Source of the DNA: Monosporascus cannonballus
Taxonomy: Eukaryota > Ascomycota > Sordariomycetes > Xylariales
DNA: 64,000 nt
Direction: 5' to 3'
Assembly: GCA_004154925.1 (NCBI GenBank)
Contig: QJNS01000200.1
Location: forward strand, 86,979-150,978
Shown: positions 61,220 to 64,000 of the stretch, piece after piece
How the letters are laid out: each line of letters begins with the position of its first letter
Numbering within the stretch: the first letter of the stretch is position 1
Program-made: the position numbers and the translations under genes
The notes under the pieces: model-generated
Told to the model about the DNA's origin: nothing
Databases searched by the model: none
Seen by the model: only the letters and a program-made list of their open reading frames with translations

Positions 61220-61612
61220 ATCGTAAACCTTCCCTTCATTCGATGCGAAGCCCCAGTGCTCCATCGTCACATGCTCGTGCCCGCGGGAACGGGATCCGGA
61301 CGTGGCGCAGGTAGCCGGCGTTCGGGGGGCCGATGACGCCGAGGAAGGAGAGGAAGAAGTCGCCCACGTCGAAGGGAAACACCATGTCGAAGTAGGGGTT
61401 CGTCCGCTGCAGGCTGAAGCAGTTGGCGGTGTACAGGTGCTAGGCCGCCTTGCTCGCGCGCAGGATCGCGGGCCGGAGGTGTAGGCCGGGACCGCTCGCG
61501 TGTCCCAGAGCGGCATCGGGCTCAGATACGGGGGGGGGAGCGGGACGACGAGCAGCTCGTCGTATATCGGATTCCGGATTTCCGGGGGTAGATTAAAGAA
61601 GCCCCAGCCCAT
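61220..61612 (-). pseudogene. F-box-like (LPPEIR-type) fungal gene, broken
   Basis: From the ATG at 61612 the protein begins MGWGFFNLPPEIRNPIYDEL, the common start of a large family of fungal F-box-like proteins. After LWDTRA the homologous reading continues only in another frame (GLHLRPAILRASKAA), a one-base shift. It then meets a TAG at about 61441, after which HLYTANCFSLQRTNPYFD and FLSFLGVIGPPNAGYLRHV follow in the same frame. The TAG is one C-to-T step from CAG, in a CpA context. A frameshift plus a stop make it non-functional. Members of this family have no established biochemical role beyond the F-box-like motif. Confidence 0.65.
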
Positions 61613-64000
61613 GGTCTTAATTCTTTTCTTTTCCCTAGGCTTTTTATCGATTGTGCGTTTCCTGAGGACGGCGTCGTTGTTACTGTTATTAGCTGGAGGA
61701 TGACGTGGAGCGGGGTTTGGGTCGCGTATCAAATAAAGCCGTAGGAAGGCTCGCGAATTCCCGTCTCGAACATCCGACACATCGCTGCAGCTATCGTATA
61801 TCAATTATTAACAGCTAATGATCAGTCCACAGTTCCAACCCCTTTTCTTCGTCTGCTTTATTATGTATGCTGGGCAGACGTCAGTCAAACCAACTATCAA
61901 TCACAGCAATTTTCGAAAGGAGTGATCTTCACGATCCTCCACTCACCTCCTCCGGCCCGCAGGATCGACGCAGGGCGGATCGCCTCAACGTCATGGAGGA
62001 ATCGAGCGCGTGACTCCCGTGGGGGAGTTGGGCGATGCGACGCCTTTGGTAGAATTGCCCATTGCCGTTGCTCTGAGTTACATCGTAGAAGGAATGCTCC
62101 TCCGACTGCCGTTGTGCTTCTTCGAGTACATATTGACAACGCAAAGACGTAGCCGACAAACTCAACTATTTCCGTTACTGGAGAGCCTCAATATATCTAC
62201 CCCCACCTATCACGACTAGCTCCCAATATTTAGCAACAACCTAAACACGTGAAGATGACCCCTAATAGAGGCAAGAGCCCCTACTTCGCAGCTCCACATC
62301 ATACGCTGGCAACCTTGGCTGGGCTTCTGCGCAGAACCTTTATCATTCGTGCTTAATCATGGAAGTTTTGTTATTCAAGGTGGCTGACAAAAAAAATTGT
62401 CACACTTCTACAATACTCCAAGTTCAAATGACAATACCCTATTAACAAGGGCAAGTGAAAATCAAGAAAAAAAAGGTATTACTATATTTTCCGAGGTCTA
62501 AGGATTATATTTCTGGTTTCTATGTGTTCGGAATCCGTAGTTACGGTACAGTCATCTTTCCAAGTAGTGATAGGTCTTGTTGGGAGTATGACAATTATTT
62601 GTCAACCACCTTGCTATTCAACACAGAACCAGGCTTGCCATAGCCGGAAAAGTTCCAGAACAAGGCCTTACGTCTACTATACGGAGGCGTTTCTGAGCCC
62701 CTGGTAGGTAACCCTAGACAGATATGCGTGCCTCATCTACTTCCTTCGTTGCGTACACCAATTCGCCACCCCACATATCCACCACATCGGTTAATCGGTT
62801 ACCGCACAAAGACCCGATCTATGTACATGAGAAATCGCTCGCTTCGACATCGACGATCTGATTGAAAGGCTGCAGTAGAACTGAGAAATTCGCTACGGTA
62901 CCAAGAACTGCAAGAACACCAACGATCACCTGCACAGCGATGGGTCAACGACCCCAACTGCTGACCAACATACGCCAACCACACCAAACAACCCCAGTAA
63001 CAGGGCCCACGAACTACCCTCAGTCCCCTTTCTCAGGGCAATGCGCCCGAGTTAAATGCCAATTAAGCACCGGCCATTACTATTACAGCTACAGCAGCAG
63101 CGTATATGCAGCTTCAGTGATACAGTTAGGGTAGCCGGGAGACGTTGGAACGTCTTCCGGACCCGCTATTACCCGCCCGCCTAAAGGCACGGGAAGCAAA
63201 TGCCGAGATATGTAGCAGCGGCGGTCGTCCATCACCTGCGGTGCTACCACCAACCGTCACATCACTCCACCACGAATCTACTACATCGGCCTGCTTATCA
63301 ATGTAGAGCCGCGGGAGTTCCGTAAAGTAAGGTTATTGGTTTAACCTGCGAGGCCACCCGTAAGGTGGTCCACTTGACTGAAATGCTGGCTGGATTACAA
63401 TAGAATCAATCCTCTCTCCGTCTTGAAAATACCTGTTGACGCGCTATTTACCTGACCTATCCAAGTACATCGTTCACTATAAAGCGTATACATGGACGGG
63501 GAAAAAAAGGGATGAGTATCATGGGCAAGCAGAAAGGCACGCAAACCGGCGCTCACAACAACTCATAAAGGAGGAGACTCGAATAATCAATACCCGCTAA
63601 TTTCTACAGGACCTCCCATAACGAAACTAGTAGAATACACAGAAAAAACCGCCCCGCATACTTGTCACCGCGCGTTCCGGGGTTGGTCCAGTTCATTAAT
63701 CGTACAGTCGTCGTTTTTTACCTTCCTAGCGAGCCCCGAAGGGGGTTTGTGGTAATAGTTGTGTTGTATAATATACCTAGTACAGCATGGCGGGTGTTGT
63801 TTTGTAAGGGTTTTGGTAGGGTATCCAAAGTTCAAAAACCAGAGTCGGAGCGTAGCCGCCGGGCCCCTTCGACCCTGAAAGGCATCACAGCACCCTCGCC
63901 GGTATAATATATATATATATGCGTGTGCTATGTGCAACGAAGAAACCCAAACTCGAACCCAACCGAACCGAGAAACGCCGCCGAATCGCCTGGATATTCG
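61613..64000. other. GC-balanced end region without a supported gene
   Basis: About 2.4 kb to the window edge. All frames are short (the longest is under 100 codons), overlap one another and carry no domain. A gene could begin beyond the edge. Confidence 0.4.

Noticed and set aside
1..64000. CRISPR arrays or tRNA genes
   Set aside because: No regularly spaced identical repeats; no convincing paired A/B boxes with a cloverleaf were found by eye.

Overview
The window looks like a chromosome segment of a filamentous ascomycete (Pezizomycotina). Genes have short GT-AG introns (about 47-166 nt) with CTAAC/CTGAC-type branch sites. The families are typical of such fungi: Zn2Cys6 regulator, alcohol oxidase, tannase/feruloyl esterase, fungal amidoligase. 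The genome is sharply two-part, with GC-balanced gene islands between extremely AT-rich blocks. In the blocks CpA/TpG is scarce, TpA is abundant and CpG is kept. Repeats there differ mainly by C-to-T/G-to-A transitions, and Trp or Gln codons have become stops. This is the signature of repeat-induced point mutation (RIP).

Layout. 1-17,870: AT-rich block with two tandem RIP-degraded Ty1/copia elements (about 3.5-8.7 kb and 9.1-15.1 kb), solo LTRs and dispersed repeats. 17,871-45,150: gene island holding an MFS relic, acyl-CoA thioesterase, small GPI-type protein, NOP10, NOB1, a broken SnoaL/NTF2-like gene, a regulator with two Zn2Cys6 clusters, an amidoligase, an alcohol oxidase (13 exons) and a secreted tannase/feruloyl esterase (4 exons). 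45,150-60,890: second AT-rich block with a Tc1/mariner relic, a structurally complete 1.5-kb non-autonomous LTR element, a long inverted-repeat element and a perfect 147-bp solo LTR. 60,890-64,000: GC-balanced DNA with one F-box-like pseudogene and no intact gene.

How the genes relate. NOP10 (H/ACA snoRNP) and NOB1 (20S pre-rRNA D-site nuclease) are convergent neighbours serving ribosome biogenesis. The double-zinc-cluster regulator and the amidoligase are divergent and share a promoter region of about 1 kb. Alcohol oxidase and tannase/feruloyl esterase lie on the same strand about 2.4 kb apart and could link ester hydrolysis, which can release methanol, to peroxisomal methanol oxidation; this is inference.

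The most distinctive find is the LTR element at 52,923-54,431. It has identical-length 165-bp LTRs, a 5-bp target duplication, a polypurine tract, a relic gag zinc knuckle with all four ligands mutated to Tyr, and an 11-nt primer-binding site exactly complementary to its own LTR, as in Tf1-type self-priming.
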